Positions 17,688 through 26,499 of a DNA stretch of 64,000 nt are shown here, piece by piece. The position numbers were made by a program, and so were the translations under genes. This stretch comes from an uncultured Oscillospiraceae bacterium. GTDB taxonomy: Bacteria; Bacillota; Clostridia; Oscillospirales; Oscillospiraceae. The stretch lies in contig CAKUAS010000003.1 in NCBI GenBank assembly GCA_934636655.1, positions 94,206 to 158,205 on the forward strand, in the 5' to 3' direction. Under the pieces are notes generated by a model. It was not told where the DNA came from and ran no database searches. It was given only the letters and a program-made list of their open reading frames with translations. Positions within the stretch are counted from its first letter, which is position 1; each line of letters starts with the position of its first letter.

Positions 17688-18335
17688 ATGGAGCTTCAGA
17701 ATGTTGAGCTTTTCAAGGGCGTTACCTGTGCGAGCATCGACGCGATGATGAGCTGCTTCAGACCCGAGGTGCGCAAATTCAAAAAGGGCGATACGATACT
17801 CGTCTTTGAGCCGGAGATAAAAAGCCTGTGCGTACTGCTCTCCGGCAAAGCGCATCTATACTGCGTCGACAGCGAGGGCGAGTACACGCTGCTTGAAAAC
17901 TACGGCGTGAACGACATATTCGGCGAAGTGTTCACCATGCCGTACAGCGGCCTCGGCTATGTCGCTGAGGCAGACTCCGATTGCAGCGTCATGTTCTTCA
18001 AAATGAGCACGCTCTACGGAAGATGCCCCAACGCCTGTGAGCATCATACGAAGATAACGAAAAATCTCTTCGGCCTTTCGGCAAAAAAGGCGCAGATGAT
18101 GGCACTGCGGATAAACATGATAAGCAAAAAGACCGTTCGGCAGAAGCTTATAAGCTATTTTGAGTATCTTGCCGAGAAGACGGGCAGCCACAGCTTTGAA
18201 ACGGAGCTGAGCCTGTCGCAGCTTGCAAATTATCTTTGCGTTGACCGCACGAGCCTTATGCGCGAGCTGCGCCTCATGCGCGAAGAGGGGCTTATAAGCT
18301 CCAGCGGAAGAAAAATAGAAATGCTTGCAATATAA
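17688..18335 (+). CDS. Crp/Fnr-family transcriptional regulator
   Basis: A 215-residue DNA-binding regulator. It has an N-terminal cyclic-nucleotide-binding-like beta-barrel (ILVFEPEIKSLCVLLSGKAH), a dimerisation helix and a C-terminal winged helix. The recognition region is LSLSQLANYLCVDRTSLMREL. Cysteines at GRCPNACEHH resemble those seen in clostridial family members; whether they bind a cluster is unknown. The start is placed at ATG 17688 after GGGGTGA; a longer reading from 17640 has no ribosome binding site. Divergence from the flavodiiron gene suggests it senses oxidative or nitrosative stress and controls that gene. Confidence 0.86.
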   Translation: MELQNVELFKGVTCASIDAMMSCFRPEVRKFKKGDTILVFEPEIKSLCVLLSGKAHLYCVDSEGEYTLLENYGVNDIFGEVFTMPYSGLGYVAEADSDCSVMFFKMSTLYGRCPNACEHHTKITKNLFGLSAKKAQMMALRINMISKKTVRQKLISYFEYLAEKTGSHSFETELSLSQLANYLCVDRTSLMRELRLMREEGLISSSGRKIEMLAI

Positions 18336-18355
18336 AATACAGGAGGAACAGGGAA

Positions 18356-19228
18356 ATGGGCAATTTTATAGTAACGACGGATTCCGGCTGCGATCTGCCG
18401 CTGAGCTTTTGCAGCAGCCGCGGTATAATACCGCTCAAAATGAGTTATGCCATCGGTGACAAGAGCTTCACCGATACGATGGATCCGAAGGATCTTAAAG
18501 GCTTTTACGACGGTATGCGCTCGGGCGACTGTCCGAAAACGAGTCAGGTCACACCGTATCAGTTTGTTGAATTCTGGACGCCGCTTCTCGAGGAGAAGAA
18601 GCCCATCGTCCACATAGCGCTCGGCAGCGGAATATCCGGAACATGGGCAAACGCCGTTTCGGCGGCGGACATGCTCAAGGCCGATCACCCCGACGCGGAC
18701 ATAAGGGTCATAGACTCGACCCTTGCCTCCGTAGGCTACGGTATGCTCGCCATCCTGGCCGCCGATCTTCGCGACTGCGGCAGCAGTGCGGACGACTGTC
18801 AGGCGGAGCTTGAAAAGGTCAAGGGTAATATAAACACCTATTACACCACGGGCGACCTTACCTACCTCTACCGCAGCGGCAGAGTCAGCCGCACGGGCAT
18901 GACGATAGCCCATGCTCTGAACATTTGGCCGATACTGAACCTTGACCTTGACGGACATCTCATCGTTCAGGCCAAGGAACGCGGTAAAAAGCACACTATC
19001 GAGCGCATACACAAGATCATAAACGACCTGTGCGTCGATCCCGAGGGCCAGACGCTTTATATCTGCCATTCGGACATCGCCGAGGAGGCAGAGCAGTTCG
19101 GCGAGGAGATAAAGGAGAAATTCGGCTTCCGCGACGTGTTTTACACCTACATCGGAACGACCATCGGTTCAAACTGCGGGCCGGGACTTATGGCGGCGTT
19201 TTTCGTCGGAAAAAAGAGAACTAACTGA
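18356..19228 (+). CDS. DegV family fatty-acid-binding protein
   Basis: A 290-residue cytosolic DegV/FakB-type protein that binds a single fatty acid, in characterised cases for phosphorylation by FakA. It begins with the family's FIVTTDSGCDLP and has the ligand-site ALGSGISGTW motif (near residue 88), YLYRSGRVSRTG in the middle and a C-terminal T.IGSNCGPGL.A.FF. No FakA kinase gene is nearby. It lies 20 bases after the Crp/Fnr gene with its own AGGAGG site and is followed at short distance by two further genes. Confidence 0.92.
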   Translation: MGNFIVTTDSGCDLPLSFCSSRGIIPLKMSYAIGDKSFTDTMDPKDLKGFYDGMRSGDCPKTSQVTPYQFVEFWTPLLEEKKPIVHIALGSGISGTWANAVSAADMLKADHPDADIRVIDSTLASVGYGMLAILAADLRDCGSSADDCQAELEKVKGNINTYYTTGDLTYLYRSGRVSRTGMTIAHALNIWPILNLDLDGHLIVQAKERGKKHTIERIHKIINDLCVDPEGQTLYICHSDIAEEAEQFGEEIKEKFGFRDVFYTYIGTTIGSNCGPGLMAAFFVGKKRTN

Positions 19229-19242
19229 AAGGTGAATGAAAA

Positions 19243-19596
19243 ATGAAGGTTGATTATATCGATTTTAAAACCGTGAATCTCACCAGCAAGCTTGACACGA
19301 GCATCGGCGCGGAGCTTCAGCTCACGCAGACCGGCAAGGTGTCCGTCAAGCTTCCCGAGGAGTGGAGCGGCTTTGCTTTCCTGCTGCTGAACATAAAGAT
19401 AAACGATCCCGAGGAGAAGTATTTCGTGTTCGATATCACGACCGAGACTGTCATAAAGCTTCCCGACGACGTGAAGGAATTCACCGAAGACGCAATGAAC
19501 GCCGGAATGGAGATCGCGCAGGAAAAGACCTTCGAGGCTATCCGCGGTATATCCGTGGCAATGGGGATAAACGAACTCGATCTGAGCGGTAAGTGA
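19243..19596 (+). CDS. Conserved-looking protein of unknown function (117 aa)
   Basis: I do not recognise this protein. It is a soluble 117-residue chain with no signal peptide or membrane segment. The N-terminal half is predicted strand-rich (VDYIDFKTVNL..LQLTQTGKVSVKLPEEW) and the C-terminal half is an acidic helix (DDVKEFTEDAMNAGMEIAQEK). It has a clear SD (AAAGGTGAATG), sits 14 bases after the DegV gene and one base before the nucleotidyltransferase gene. It is therefore translated with them. Confidence 0.7.
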   Translation: MKVDYIDFKTVNLTSKLDTSIGAELQLTQTGKVSVKLPEEWSGFAFLLLNIKINDPEEKYFVFDITTETVIKLPDDVKEFTEDAMNAGMEIAQEKTFEAIRGISVAMGINELDLSGK

Positions 19597-19597
19597 T

Positions 19598-20506
19598 ATG
19601 AAAGAGCCTACGCTTGTTATAATGGCTGCCGGGATGGGCAGCCGCTTCGGCGGATTAAAACAGATAACTGCTGTCGATGCCGAGGGGCACGCTATAATAG
19701 ACTTTTCGCTGTTTGATGCATATCGTGCCGGTTTTCGTAATATTGCATTTATTATAAAGCACGAGATAGAGGACAGCTTTAAGGCCGCCGTCGGCGATCG
19801 TATGGAAAAGTATTTTAACGTAAAATACATCTATCAGCAGCTTGACGTTCTGCCTGAGGGCTACAGTGTTCCCGAGGGAAGGGAAAAGCCATGGGGTACG
19901 GGCCACGCGGTAATGTGCTGCCGCGGTGTCGTCGACGGGCCCTTTGCCGTGATAAACGCCGACGATTTTTACGGCGCGGGCGCGTACAAAGCGATGTACG
20001 AGTTTTTAAGCGGCGACAGAAGACCCGGCGAATACGCCATGGTCGGCTATAAGCTGCGCAATACCGTCACCGAAAACGGCTCTGTCGCGCGCGGCGTGTG
20101 CGATATAGAAAACGGATATCTTGTCGATATAACCGAGCGCACGCACATTGAAAAGCGCGGTGCGGACGCGGCATATACCGAAGACGGCGAGACCTTCGTG
20201 CCGCTTTCGGGCGATGCGACGGTATCCATGAACTTCTGGGGCTTTTCGACGATGATGCTCGATGAGCTGTGCGCGCGTTTTCCTGTGTTCCTGGATAGAA
20301 GCTTGCCGGTGAATCCCCTCAAGTGCGAATACTTCCTGCCCTTTGTCGCAAACGAGCAGCTCCGAGAGGGGCTCGCGACGGTGCGCATACTCGACTGCAA
20401 TGAAACGTGGTACGGCATGACCTACCGTGAGGATCTCGATTCTGTCAAGGCCGCGATAGCCGATATGAAGGCTCGCGGGATATACCCCGAAAAGCTTTGG
20501 GATTAA
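19598..20506 (+). CDS. Sugar-phosphate nucleotidyltransferase family protein
   Basis: A 302-residue cytosolic Rossmann-like nucleotidyltransferase. The nucleotide loop is MAAGMGSRFGGLKQ (residues 9-22, a variant of GxGxR). The product/metal site is VINADDFYG (about 112-120), with GTGHAVMCC before it. The absence of a hexapeptide C-terminal domain places it among the short sugar-1-phosphate NTP transferases. The exact sugar cannot be read from the sequence. It is the last gene of the regulator-DegV-unknown-transferase group and has a terminator directly behind it. Confidence 0.85.
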   Translation: MKEPTLVIMAAGMGSRFGGLKQITAVDAEGHAIIDFSLFDAYRAGFRNIAFIIKHEIEDSFKAAVGDRMEKYFNVKYIYQQLDVLPEGYSVPEGREKPWGTGHAVMCCRGVVDGPFAVINADDFYGAGAYKAMYEFLSGDRRPGEYAMVGYKLRNTVTENGSVARGVCDIENGYLVDITERTHIEKRGADAAYTEDGETFVPLSGDATVSMNFWGFSTMMLDELCARFPVFLDRSLPVNPLKCEYFLPFVANEQLREGLATVRILDCNETWYGMTYREDLDSVKAAIADMKARGIYPEKLWD

Positions 20507-20511
20507 CAAAA

Positions 20512-20539
20512 AATGTCCGCTCTGTGAGCGGACGTTTTT
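20512..20539 (+). terminator. Terminator after the nucleotidyltransferase gene
   Basis: ATGTCCGCTC, TGT loop, GAGCGGACGT, followed by seven T residues. Confidence 0.88.
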
Positions 20540-21721
20540 TTATTCTTCATTTTCTATGTTTAGCGAAAGTCCTACGCCGACGGCGGCGAGGACGGCTGCG
20601 GCAAAGGCCAGCGTGTCGATGCTGCCGTAGATAAGCGAGGCGATAACGCTCACAGCGCCGAGGGCTGCGCCCAAAGCGGCGAGCTTAAACGAGCGTGAGG
20701 TCTGATTCTTGCTGAGTAGTATGAGTGCCGCCGCCGCGGCCGCAACGGCCAAAAGATGCGCGGCATATGTCACGATAAATGATATGAGCGACTTGAGATA
20801 TGCCCAATGCAGAGTGCTTTCGTGCTTTTTCGCGGAGCTCAAAAGCTCGGCGGTGGTGTTATCCGCCGTGCCGTAGCCCTCGTCGATGAGGCTTTCGCGG
20901 CCGCGCTCGACCTTCTCGGCGGTGTCCTCGTAAACGGAGAGCTCCTCGGCCTTCGCGTCGAGAGCCTCCTTTTCCTTGTCAAGTTCAGCTTTTGCGGCGG
21001 CGACGGACTGCCCGTCGGCATCGAGTTTAGCGGGACCAGACGCGATCTCGTTCTGCATGCTTGAAAGCTGCGCCTGCGCGGAGTCTACCTGTTGCTGCGC
21101 CTGCGACAGGCCGGCCTCGCCCTGCTGAAGCTGCGCGTAAGCCGAGTCGAGTTGAGCCTTCATGTCGGAGATGTAACTGTCGGTAAGGTCGATGCCGGCC
21201 TTGCTGCCGACGATCTTCAATGCCAGCCGGTGCGGAACGAACTTGCTTTCAAGCTCGCTGATCGCAGATGTGAGCTGGTCGTAGGCGGCCTTGCCCTGAT
21301 TGTACGCCTCCCAGCCGGAATTGAGCTGATCGCGGCCGGAGGATATTGCGCTCTGCGCGCCGCTGCTGTTAAACTGGCTCTTGCCGACATTGTAGGCTAT
21401 GAGCTGCTGATTGTAGCTCAGAACATCCTCGTTATACTTTTTGTCCGCAGCCTCATACTGCTTGTACTTTTCGTTGTAAGCGGCAAGCTGCTCGTCGTAC
21501 TCGGCCTTCTTTGCGTCGTATTCGGCTTTGCCGTCTTTGAGAGCCTTGTTGTTATCGCTGAGCGCATCGAGGTTTTTCTTAAACGCCGTGTAGTCCGCGC
21601 GTACCTCGCCCACGGGATTTATATTGTCCGCGATGCCAGTCAGCCCCGTCATGAATGAGGCAAGCAGCAGCACGACGGCGAGAACGATCGCTATTGCCCG
21701 CCACTGAGTTTTCGATACCAT
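20540..21721 (-). CDS. Membrane protein with a long extracytoplasmic coiled coil, unknown function
   Basis: A 393-residue protein. There is one N-terminal membrane segment (about residues 9-30). An alpha-helical, Ala/Lys/Gln/Tyr-rich region from about 40 to 300 reads as coiled coil (e.g. KKAEYDEQLAAYNEKYKQYE, QQQVDSAQAQLSSMQ). About three membrane segments follow at the C-terminus (310-388). The overall plan recalls YhgE/Pip-type membrane proteins, but I see no family signature. It stands alone on the minus strand, with ATG at 21721 preceded by AAAGGTGAT. Confidence 0.75.
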   Translation of the reverse strand: MVSKTQWRAIAIVLAVVLLLASFMTGLTGIADNINPVGEVRADYTAFKKNLDALSDNNKALKDGKAEYDAKKAEYDEQLAAYNEKYKQYEAADKKYNEDVLSYNQQLIAYNVGKSQFNSSGAQSAISSGRDQLNSGWEAYNQGKAAYDQLTSAISELESKFVPHRLALKIVGSKAGIDLTDSYISDMKAQLDSAYAQLQQGEAGLSQAQQQVDSAQAQLSSMQNEIASGPAKLDADGQSVAAAKAELDKEKEALDAKAEELSVYEDTAEKVERGRESLIDEGYGTADNTTAELLSSAKKHESTLHWAYLKSLISFIVTYAAHLLAVAAAAAALILLSKNQTSRSFKLAALGAALGAVSVIASLIYGSIDTLAFAAAVLAAVGVGLSLNIENEE

Positions 21722-21901
21722 GATATCACCTTTGAAAACACTGAATTATTGAATGATTAAGTATACTATAGGAAACTTGTTAACTCAATATGAATTTCTA
21801 CGAAAAAATTCGTGCCGGTAATATAAATGTGTAGTAATTTTGTAACCCATGTGATAAAATAACTTTGATTATATTTATACAAAAGGAAGATGTTTTTATA
21901 T

Positions 21902-23128
21902 ATGGATACCAAAAAGCTTGAAAGCTATGCCGAGCTTATAGTCAAGGTCGGCGCTAATGTGCAGAAGGGACAGGACGTTATCATCTCCACCGAGCTCGAT
22001 CAGCCAGAGTTTGTGGAAATGCTCGTTGAGCAGTGCTACCTCGCGGGTGCTGCCGAGGTAAGAGTTGAGTGGACGCACCAGCCGCTCAGGTTAAAGCATG
22101 TGAAGTATCAGACAGTCGAGCGTCTCGGCGAGATCACGGATTGGGAGAAGGAAAAGCTCCTGCATAGGGCAAAAACGCTGCCTGCCATGATCTATATCGA
22201 ATCTGCCGATCCCTCGGGGCTTGACGGACTCGATCAGGAAAAGTGGGGCAAAAGCGTGCAGATGCGCTGGCCGGTCATAAAGCCAATCCGCGACTCGATG
22301 GAGAACAAGTACCAGTGGGTCATCGCCGCCGTGCCCGGCAGGGCGTGGGCGAAAAAGGTGTTTCCGGAACTGAACGAGGCCGAGGCCGTCGAAAAGCTCT
22401 GGGAGGCGATACTGTACACCTCGCGCGCCGACGGCGACGGGATCGCGGCTTGGCGCGATCACAATGCCGATCTCAAGAGCCGCTGCGTGTATTTAAACTC
22501 GCTGTCTCTGCGCAAATTGCATTATAAGAGCTCAAACGGTACGGACTTCACCGTCGGGCTAATTCCGCAGGCGCAGTTTCTGGCCGGAGCAGAGGATACG
22601 CTCGGAACGAATGTGACCTTTAATCCCAATATCCCCAGCGAAGAGGTATTCACGAGCCCTATGAAGGGACAAGCCGAGGGCATAGTCTACTCCACGCGTC
22701 CGCTGTCCTATCGCGGCACGATGATAGAAAACTTCAGCATCCGTTTTGAAAAGGGCATCGTTACCGAGGTCAAGGCCGAAAAGGGCGAGGAAGCGCTAAA
22801 AACGCTCGTCAATATGGATGAGGGCTCTAAAATGCTCGGCGAGTGTGCACTCGTTCCCTATGACAGCCCGATAAGGAACAGCGGGATCATGTTTTACAAC
22901 ACCCTGTTTGACGAAAACGCGGCATGTCACCTCGCGCTCGGCGACGGTTTTGCAAGCTGCATAAAAGGCTTTGAAAACTACACGCTCGAGCAGTGCCGCG
23001 ATATGGGCATAAATTCATCCATGATCCACGAGGATTTCATGATAGGCTCGGAGGATCTTGATATTGTCGGCGAGACGGAAAACGGCGAGATGGTGCAGAT
23101 ATTTAAAAACGGAAACTGGGCTTTCTGA
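21902..23128 (+). CDS. M29-family aminopeptidase
   Basis: A 408-residue cytosolic metallo-aminopeptidase of the AmpS/thermophilic M29 family. The dinuclear metal site is recognisable: Glu in NIPSEEVFTSP, a second acidic residue near SGIMFYNTLFDENAACHLALG with its histidine, and the C-terminal NSSMIHEDFMIGSEDLDI motif. It releases N-terminal amino acids from peptides. The start is placed at ATG 21902, 12 bases after AAGGAAG; the ATG at 21890 practically overlaps the SD. It leads an operon with a membrane protein and an LRR protein. Confidence 0.88.
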   Translation: MDTKKLESYAELIVKVGANVQKGQDVIISTELDQPEFVEMLVEQCYLAGAAEVRVEWTHQPLRLKHVKYQTVERLGEITDWEKEKLLHRAKTLPAMIYIESADPSGLDGLDQEKWGKSVQMRWPVIKPIRDSMENKYQWVIAAVPGRAWAKKVFPELNEAEAVEKLWEAILYTSRADGDGIAAWRDHNADLKSRCVYLNSLSLRKLHYKSSNGTDFTVGLIPQAQFLAGAEDTLGTNVTFNPNIPSEEVFTSPMKGQAEGIVYSTRPLSYRGTMIENFSIRFEKGIVTEVKAEKGEEALKTLVNMDEGSKMLGECALVPYDSPIRNSGIMFYNTLFDENAACHLALGDGFASCIKGFENYTLEQCRDMGINSSMIHEDFMIGSEDLDIVGETENGEMVQIFKNGNWAF

Positions 23129-23136
23129 TCGGAGAG

Positions 23137-23823
23137 ATGAAAATGGAGATAGAGAACGACAAGATAAGATATTCGGTGAGCCGAAAGAACTTTTTTGTAA
23201 AGCTTGCGGTGATTTTTATGCTGCTGTCGGCACTGTGCCGCTTTCTTGGCTACTGGGGCTTCTGGTCAAACCAGAAAAGCGGTTTTATCGTGTTCCAGAT
23301 CGCACTGCCGATACTCTGCAACCTGCTGTTCATCGTCCTGATACTGTATGCCGGCAGACGTTTTTTCAGCCTGACGTTCATTCCGGTGCTGCTGGGCGTA
23401 ATGTTTTTCATCATAAAGGCCTTTGGCTTTGACAGCATACTGCACACGATACTGTGCATATGCCTGTATCTTGCCGTCGCGTTTATCTACACGGCGACGG
23501 TGTTCGGCGTTATCCGGACAAAGTGGCTGCTCTTGCCGCTGTTCGGACTGCCGCTTATAGTACATATTTATCTGGACAGGGATATGATCGCGCCGGCGGA
23601 CAAGGCTGTGGAGCTCTCGGGGCTCCTGCCGGAGATATCGGTTCTGTGCATAATGGCTGCGCTTCTGTGTATCTGCTTTGCCATGAAAAAGCGCGACTTT
23701 GCCGCCGAAAAGGCCGGCAGTGCGGAGCAGCAGGCCATTGATCTTCTGGTCAGCAATGAAGAGCCGCCAGAGGGTGAGGTCATACCCGATGCGCTTTCGC
23801 AGGAGGGTGACGAACATGAGTGA
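23137..23823 (+). CDS. Polytopic membrane protein of unknown function
   Basis: 228 residues with about six hydrophobic segments between residues 20 and 190. It ends in an acidic cytoplasmic tail (SNEEPPEGEVIPDALSQEGDEHE). No transporter or enzyme signature is recognised. It begins eight bases after the M29 gene and overlaps the start of the next gene by eight bases, so it is co-translated with the LRR protein and may form a membrane complex with it; this is inference. Confidence 0.75.
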   Translation: MKMEIENDKIRYSVSRKNFFVKLAVIFMLLSALCRFLGYWGFWSNQKSGFIVFQIALPILCNLLFIVLILYAGRRFFSLTFIPVLLGVMFFIIKAFGFDSILHTILCICLYLAVAFIYTATVFGVIRTKWLLLPLFGLPLIVHIYLDRDMIAPADKAVELSGLLPEISVLCIMAALLCICFAMKKRDFAAEKAGSAEQQAIDLLVSNEEPPEGEVIPDALSQEGDEHE

Positions 23824-25774
23824 CACGATAAGAAAAGACCCGAATGAGGAAAAAACCGTTGTTGTCAAAAAAAGCGATATTGAGCAGCAGTTACATAAAG
23901 TCGAGGAGGAAAAAACCGTCCTCGACACGGTGAACGAGGGCTACAAGAGCATTTTTGACCCCGAGCTTGAGGAGATCCTGCGTGAGACCGAGGGCTATGA
24001 GCTCACGCCGCAGGATGAGGACGGAGAGCCCGAATATGACGATGACGAGCCCGAGTACGAAGAGCCCGGCTCAAGTGCCGAGCGCGTCATTCAGGAGCAG
24101 GCCGAACGCCGCGAGCACAAAAAGAAAAAGAAGCTCATCATCATATGCGCTGCCATCGTCGCGGCGCTGGCGGTGATGCTGGCAGTTATGCTTGCGCTGA
24201 GAAGCGGCGGCACGGAAAAGGGCTACGATAACGCCTTCAGTCAGGCGCAGGAGTATTACTATGCCGGCGACTATGACAACGCTCTCGTCAAGCTGCGCGA
24301 AGCGATGGAGATAAAGAAAACCGACGAGTGTCTGCTGCTCATGAGCCGCTGCTATGAGGCAAAGTACGACTATGTTAACGCAATTGCCATCCTTGAAAGC
24401 TCTACGAGCGGCGACGATAAGATAAAAAACGAGATCGAGCGCCTCAAAAAAGCCAAGGAGGACTATGATAACGGCAAGATAGTTGTTATCTGCGGCGAGC
24501 AGTACGATGTTGAAACAACGGTGCTCGACCTCTCAAACAAGGGCGCAGGCTCTGCCGCGCTTAAGGATATCGCAAAGCTAACAGAACTTACGAGTCTCAA
24601 GCTCTCGGACAATAAGATAAGCGAGATAGACTTCTTGTCTTCCCTCAAGAAGCTCACCTCGCTCGACCTTTCAAACAACAAGATAAGCGACATAAGCCCT
24701 ATTTCAAAGCTCAAATCGCTCCGTACGCTGCACCTTGACGGTAATGAAATCGAGGATTTCAGCCCGCTTTACGACATTGAAGGCCTTTCAATGCTTACCA
24801 TCGGCGATATGGAGATCAGTCAGTCGCAGCTTAAAAAGCTCAAGGAGGAGCTGCCGACCTGCATAATCTACAGCGACGACGCGAAAGAGGATGTTATCGA
24901 GATAAAGCTCGGCGGCAAGACCTTTGACAGCAATGTTACCGAGCTCAACCTTTCAGGCTGCGATGTGCATGATGTTTCGCTCCTGTCGGTGTGCACTAAG
25001 CTGAAAAAGCTTGACCTTTCGGATAACTCCATATCGGATATCTCTGCGCTGGTCGATCTGCCGGAGCTTAAGGAGCTTGATCTTTCAAACAACCGCATAA
25101 GTGATGTAAGTCCGCTGATGAGCGTTTCCAAGCTCACGTATCTGAACATTGCGAATAACAGGATAAGATCGGTGGCGGCACTTCAGGACCTGACGGGTCT
25201 GACAGAGCTCAACGTCAGCTCAAACGAGCTCGGCAGTATCGCCGCCATTGGAAGACTCACAAATCTAAAGACCCTGTGGATGGACGATATCGGGCTGACG
25301 GACGCCTCTCTTGAAGAGTTGTACGGCCTTAAAAACCTCAAGAAGCTCAGCATAAAGGATAATTCCGAGCTTAGCGAGACCGCGGTGGCAGCGCTTCAAA
25401 AGAAGCTCTCCGGCTGTACAATAAGCCACTCGGAGCTCAAGCGTGAGATAGTCCTAGGAGGCAAGAACTTTGCCTGCGACGCGGAAACGGTCGAAGCAAA
25501 CGGCCTCGGACTGAGCGACATTTCAAAGGTCTCGGGCTTTTCAAAGGTAAAGCACCTCGACCTTTCAAATAATTCGATATCGCGCCTGTCGCCGCTGGCA
25601 CAGCTCAAAACGCTCGAGACGCTCGACCTTTCAAATAACCGCATTAGCGACGTTTCCGAGCTTTCTTCACTTAAAAATCTCAAGCAGCTCTGGCTCAGCG
25701 GAAACAGCATCAGCGCCGAGCAGATACAGGCGCTCAAGGCCGCACTGCCTGACTGTTATATCAGTGTTGAATAA
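23816..25774 (+). CDS. Membrane-anchored protein with TPR-like segment and two leucine-rich-repeat blocks
   Basis: A 652-residue single-pass protein. Residues 1-105 are very acidic and probably cytoplasmic (EDGEPEYDDDEPEYEEPG). KKKKK precedes a membrane segment at 106-128, giving an N-in topology. Outside there is a TPR-like helical stretch (AQEYYYAGDYDNALVKLREA). It is followed by internalin-type LRRs with the consensus LxxLxLSxNxISDIxxLxxLxx, in blocks around bases 24,580-24,800, 24,940-25,340 and 25,550-25,730. Each block is preceded by an I.LGGK.F spacer. The ATG at 23816 (GAGGGTGACGAAC ATG) is the real start; the frame is open upstream but out of phase with any SD. A binding or scaffolding role at the cell surface is likely. 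Confidence 0.83.
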   Translation: MSDTIRKDPNEEKTVVVKKSDIEQQLHKVEEEKTVLDTVNEGYKSIFDPELEEILRETEGYELTPQDEDGEPEYDDDEPEYEEPGSSAERVIQEQAERREHKKKKKLIIICAAIVAALAVMLAVMLALRSGGTEKGYDNAFSQAQEYYYAGDYDNALVKLREAMEIKKTDECLLLMSRCYEAKYDYVNAIAILESSTSGDDKIKNEIERLKKAKEDYDNGKIVVICGEQYDVETTVLDLSNKGAGSAALKDIAKLTELTSLKLSDNKISEIDFLSSLKKLTSLDLSNNKISDISPISKLKSLRTLHLDGNEIEDFSPLYDIEGLSMLTIGDMEISQSQLKKLKEELPTCIIYSDDAKEDVIEIKLGGKTFDSNVTELNLSGCDVHDVSLLSVCTKLKKLDLSDNSISDISALVDLPELKELDLSNNRISDVSPLMSVSKLTYLNIANNRIRSVAALQDLTGLTELNVSSNELGSIAAIGRLTNLKTLWMDDIGLTDASLEELYGLKNLKKLSIKDNSELSETAVAALQKKLSGCTISHSELKREIVLGGKNFACDAETVEANGLGLSDISKVSGFSKVKHLDLSNNSISRLSPLAQLKTLETLDLSNNRISDVSELSSLKNLKQLWLSGNSISAEQIQALKAALPDCYISVE

Positions 25775-25843
25775 AAAATAAGAACAAATTTTGAATTTTT
25801 AAGGCAAATTCAACAAAAGCATCTTCCTTTTTACAAGGCGTTG

Positions 25844-25876
25844 TGCTATAATAAAGTCAAGCAGGATATATCCTGC
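25844..25876 (+). promoter_or_regulatory. hpf promoter (extended -10) and 5'-terminal palindromic hairpin
   Basis: TGCTATAAT at 25844-25852 is an extended -10 without a clear -35. A perfect 16-base palindrome, GCAGGATATATCCTGC (25861-25876), starts about where transcription should begin. The hpf mRNA would therefore open with a hairpin, 20 bases before its SD (AAAGGAG). Confidence 0.55.
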
Positions 25877-25899
25877 AAAGCAGAAAGGAGCCGGCACAT

Positions 25900-26442
25900 A
25901 TGAAATTCACGTTTACCGAAAAAAAGATGGGCACCTCCGAAGAGCTCAGAGCCTATACTGAGCGCAAGGTTGGCAAGCTCGACCGCTTCTTTAAGACCGA
26001 AAGCAGCGCAAACATCACGTTCAGCATGGAGCGCGGCAGATTCTTGGCTGAGATCACGGTTTCCAACAACGGCCTGTATTACAGGGCCAGCGAGCTTACA
26101 AACGATATGTACGCTTCCGTTGATTCCGGCGTCGCGGCCATCGAACGCCAGATTCGCAAGAACAAGACCCGTCTTGAAAAACGCCTGAGAGAAGGCGCGC
26201 TCGAGAAGGAGGCGAGACCTGAGTTCGTTCCCGTTGAGGACGAGGAGGATGAGGAATTCAAGATCGTGCGCAGCAAGCGCTTCCCCATCAAGCCCATGTC
26301 CACCGAGGAAGCGATCCTTCAGATGAACCTTCTGGAGCATGAGTTCTTTGTGTTCCGCAACGAGCATGAGAACGGAGCGATCTCGGTAGTCTATCGCCGC
26401 AAGAACGGCGGCTACGGTCTTATAAGCGACGACGCTGAATAA
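25900..26442 (+). CDS. hpf: Ribosome hibernation promoting factor, long form
   Basis: A 180-residue long HPF that dimerises 70S ribosomes into inactive 100S particles in stationary phase or stress. The N-terminal domain (1-100) has the S30AE/RaiA beta-alpha fold, including the basic helix QIRKNKTRLEKRL. An acidic linker (PVEDEEDEEFK) leads to the C-terminal dimerisation domain, with the conserved RSKRFPIKPMSTEEAILQM and FFVFRNEHENGAISVVYRRK. The gene is monocistronic between its own promoter and a terminator, consistent with strong growth-phase control. Confidence 0.95.
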   Translation: MKFTFTEKKMGTSEELRAYTERKVGKLDRFFKTESSANITFSMERGRFLAEITVSNNGLYYRASELTNDMYASVDSGVAAIERQIRKNKTRLEKRLREGALEKEARPEFVPVEDEEDEEFKIVRSKRFPIKPMSTEEAILQMNLLEHEFFVFRNEHENGAISVVYRRKNGGYGLISDDAE

Positions 26443-26460
26443 AAACAAAAAATATTACCG

Positions 26461-26488
26461 CTGCCTCGCCATTTGGCGAGGCAGTTTT
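26461..26488 (+). terminator. Terminator after hpf, 11 bases before prmA
   Basis: CTGCCTCGCC, ATTT loop, perfect complement, TTTT. Because prmA begins at 26500 with no room for another promoter, this hairpin should let only part of hpf transcription continue into prmA. Confidence 0.8.
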
Positions 26489-26499
26489 GAGGATGGAAT

